A stretch of 41,058 nucleotides of DNA from DAIQNV01 sp036788215 (lineage in GTDB: Bacteria; Planctomycetota; Phycisphaerae; Phycisphaerales; UBA1924), in the NCBI GenBank assembly GCA_036788215.1, contig DAIQNV010000029.1, forward strand, positions 1-41,058, given 5' to 3'. The translations under genes and the position numbers were made by a program. Below the pieces are notes generated by a model, which made no database searches, had not been told where the DNA came from, and saw only the letters and a program-made list of their open reading frames with translations. Below are positions 40,049 through 41,058 of the stretch, piece by piece. Each line of letters starts with the position of its first letter. Positions within the stretch are counted from its first letter, which is position 1.

Positions 40049-41058
40049 CCGAACTTGCTCCGCTTCATCGCCGCCTGGCGGCGGGCGATGTAGGCCGCGA
40101 GCGGCGGGCCCAGCCAGTCGTGGGTCGAGATCACCTCGTGGTCGAAGTTGAACGCACGGCACGCCTTGCCGATCGCCTCGATGTGCGTCCGCATCACCTC
40201 GTTGTAGCTGGCGCGGATCGCCCGGGGGTCGACCTTGAGCATCGCCTCGCCCTCAAGACCGACGAAGGGCGCCGCGTCCTGGAAGTCGAGGTCCCGCTCC
40301 GCCTGGTCCAGGATCTGGAAGGCGACGACATCGTGCCCCCGGTGGCGGTAGCGGGCGAGGCTCGCCCGGATCGTGTCCGCGTCCTCGAAGAAGTCGGACA
40401 GGATCACGACCATGCAGCGGTTGTTCAGCTTGCCGATCACCTGGTCGGTCACGCGCCCGAAGTCGGTCGGCGTGTCGACCGGGTGACGGCTCAGGAGCTC
40501 GATGATCTTCCGCCAGGTGCCCCGGCCCGAAGAGCGGTTCACCTCCGCGAGCAGTTCACCCGCGAAGGTGCCCATGCCGCAGCGGTCGCCCTGGTGGATG
40601 GTGACGTACGCGAGCGCCGCGGCGAGTGCGGTGGCATGGTCGAACTTGGTCCAGTTCGACCGGCCCTGGGGGCTGGTCTTGGCCCCCTCGCCCGAGGCGC
40701 TCTCGAAGGACCGGGTGCCGAAGTTCATCGAGCCCGATGAATCCACCAGCACGACGAGATCGAGGTTGGTCTCCTGCTGGTACTGCTTGACGAGCAGGTG
40801 GTCGGTCTTGGCGTAGACCTTCCAGTCGAGGTGGCGGATGTCATCCCCCGCCGCGTAGGGGCGGTGCTGGGCGAACTCGACCGAGACGCCGGAGTAGGGG
40901 GAACGGTGCTGCCCCGACATGACGCCCTCGACGATCATCTTGGCCCTGAGCTCAAAGGAGCCGAGTCGGCTGAGCGTCTGGGGGTGCAGGTAGAGGGAGG
41001 GATCCACCCGCCCCGCGTGGGTGGTCGCGCCGGTGGCGGCCTTGTGCTGGGGGAGGGG
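40045..41058 (-). CDS. DUF58 domain protein (5' end outside the window)
   Basis: At least 337 residues of a cytosolic DUF58/VWA-like protein. VVEGVMSG-like MIVEGVMSGQHRSPYSGVSVEF, PYAAGDDIRHLDWKVYAKTD and KQYQQETNLDLVVLVDSSGSM are the family core; DSSGSM is an intact MIDAS. A GTG at 41007 could start it, but the 17 codons between it and the edge all end in G or C and read sensibly, so the gene probably begins beyond the window. In related operons a MoxR-type AAA ATPase gene lies just upstream. It overlaps the small membrane-protein gene by ATGA. Confidence 0.93.
   Translation of the reverse strand, partial: PLPQHKAATGATTHAGRVDPSLYLHPQTLSRLGSFELRAKMIVEGVMSGQHRSPYSGVSVEFAQHRPYAAGDDIRHLDWKVYAKTDHLLVKQYQQETNLDLVVLVDSSGSMNFGTRSFESASGEGAKTSPQGRSNWTKFDHATALAAALAYVTIHQGDRCGMGTFAGELLAEVNRSSGRGTWRKIIELLSRHPVDTPTDFGRVTDQVIGKLNNRCMVVILSDFFEDADTIRASLARYRHRGHDVVAFQILDQAERDLDFQDAAPFVGLEGEAMLKVDPRAIRASYNEVMRTHIEAIGKACRAFNFDHEVISTHDWLGPPLAAYIARRQAAMKRSKFG

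Overview
The window is GC-rich chromosomal DNA that looks like a planctomycete, most likely the Phycisphaerae/Phycisphaerales lineage. The basis is two adjacent secreted proteins with PEP-CTERM-like tails (PAP followed by a hydrophobic stretch and arginines), a secreted protein ending in a dockerin-like NxDG calcium-binding pair, a LexA, a split mur cluster, and the long BatA/DUF58/VWA operon with a squalene-cyclase-like repeat protein that is common in planctomycetes. The taxonomic placement is inference; no rRNA is present.

Layout. 1-4537: the tail of an unknown gene, an AbgT-family transporter, a two-gene PEP-CTERM operon (one member an SGNH-type hydrolase) and a convergent dockerin-like secreted protein. 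4930-13742: a signalling island. It holds a FIST sensor protein coupled to a soluble hybrid histidine kinase, a convergent FkbM-type methyltransferase, a bacteriophytochrome coupled to a single-domain response regulator, and an opposing three-gene operon of REC-GGDEF-HD, PilZ and PilZ. None of its outputs is an obvious DNA-binding protein, so the likely currency is phosphotransfer and c-di-GMP. 14120-14466: a complete one-piece tmRNA (ssrA, minus strand) with encoded tag ANTQYSLAA. 14558-16893: a DASS/SLC13 transporter overlapping ispD. 17147-18603: lexA with an unusually long, G-rich upstream region. 18604-23387: a dprA-lipoprotein operon, a divergent SpoIID/LytB protein, a small hypothetical gene and queA.

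23509-27661: murE-murF-mraY, tightly overlapped, with a meso-diaminopimelate-type MurE motif, followed by a small lipoprotein. 28051-41058 (minus strand): a hypothetical protein with an NPCBM-like end, then a seven-gene operon read from the right edge: DUF58, a 49-residue membrane protein, BatA-like VWA protein, VWA/glutamine-amidotransferase-like membrane protein, a giant DUF4175-like coiled-coil protein, a Ser/Gln-rich exported protein and an exported prenyltransferase-repeat protein. Most of its junctions are 4-nt stop/start overlaps.

Two genome-wide habits show up. Operon-internal genes start by ATGA/GTGA/TTGA overlap, whereas several first genes have a TANNNT box 6-9 nt before the start codon and no Shine-Dalgarno, which suggests leaderless transcripts. 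Start codons were moved from the longest open frame wherever a ribosome site, overlap, signal peptide or family alignment argued for it.
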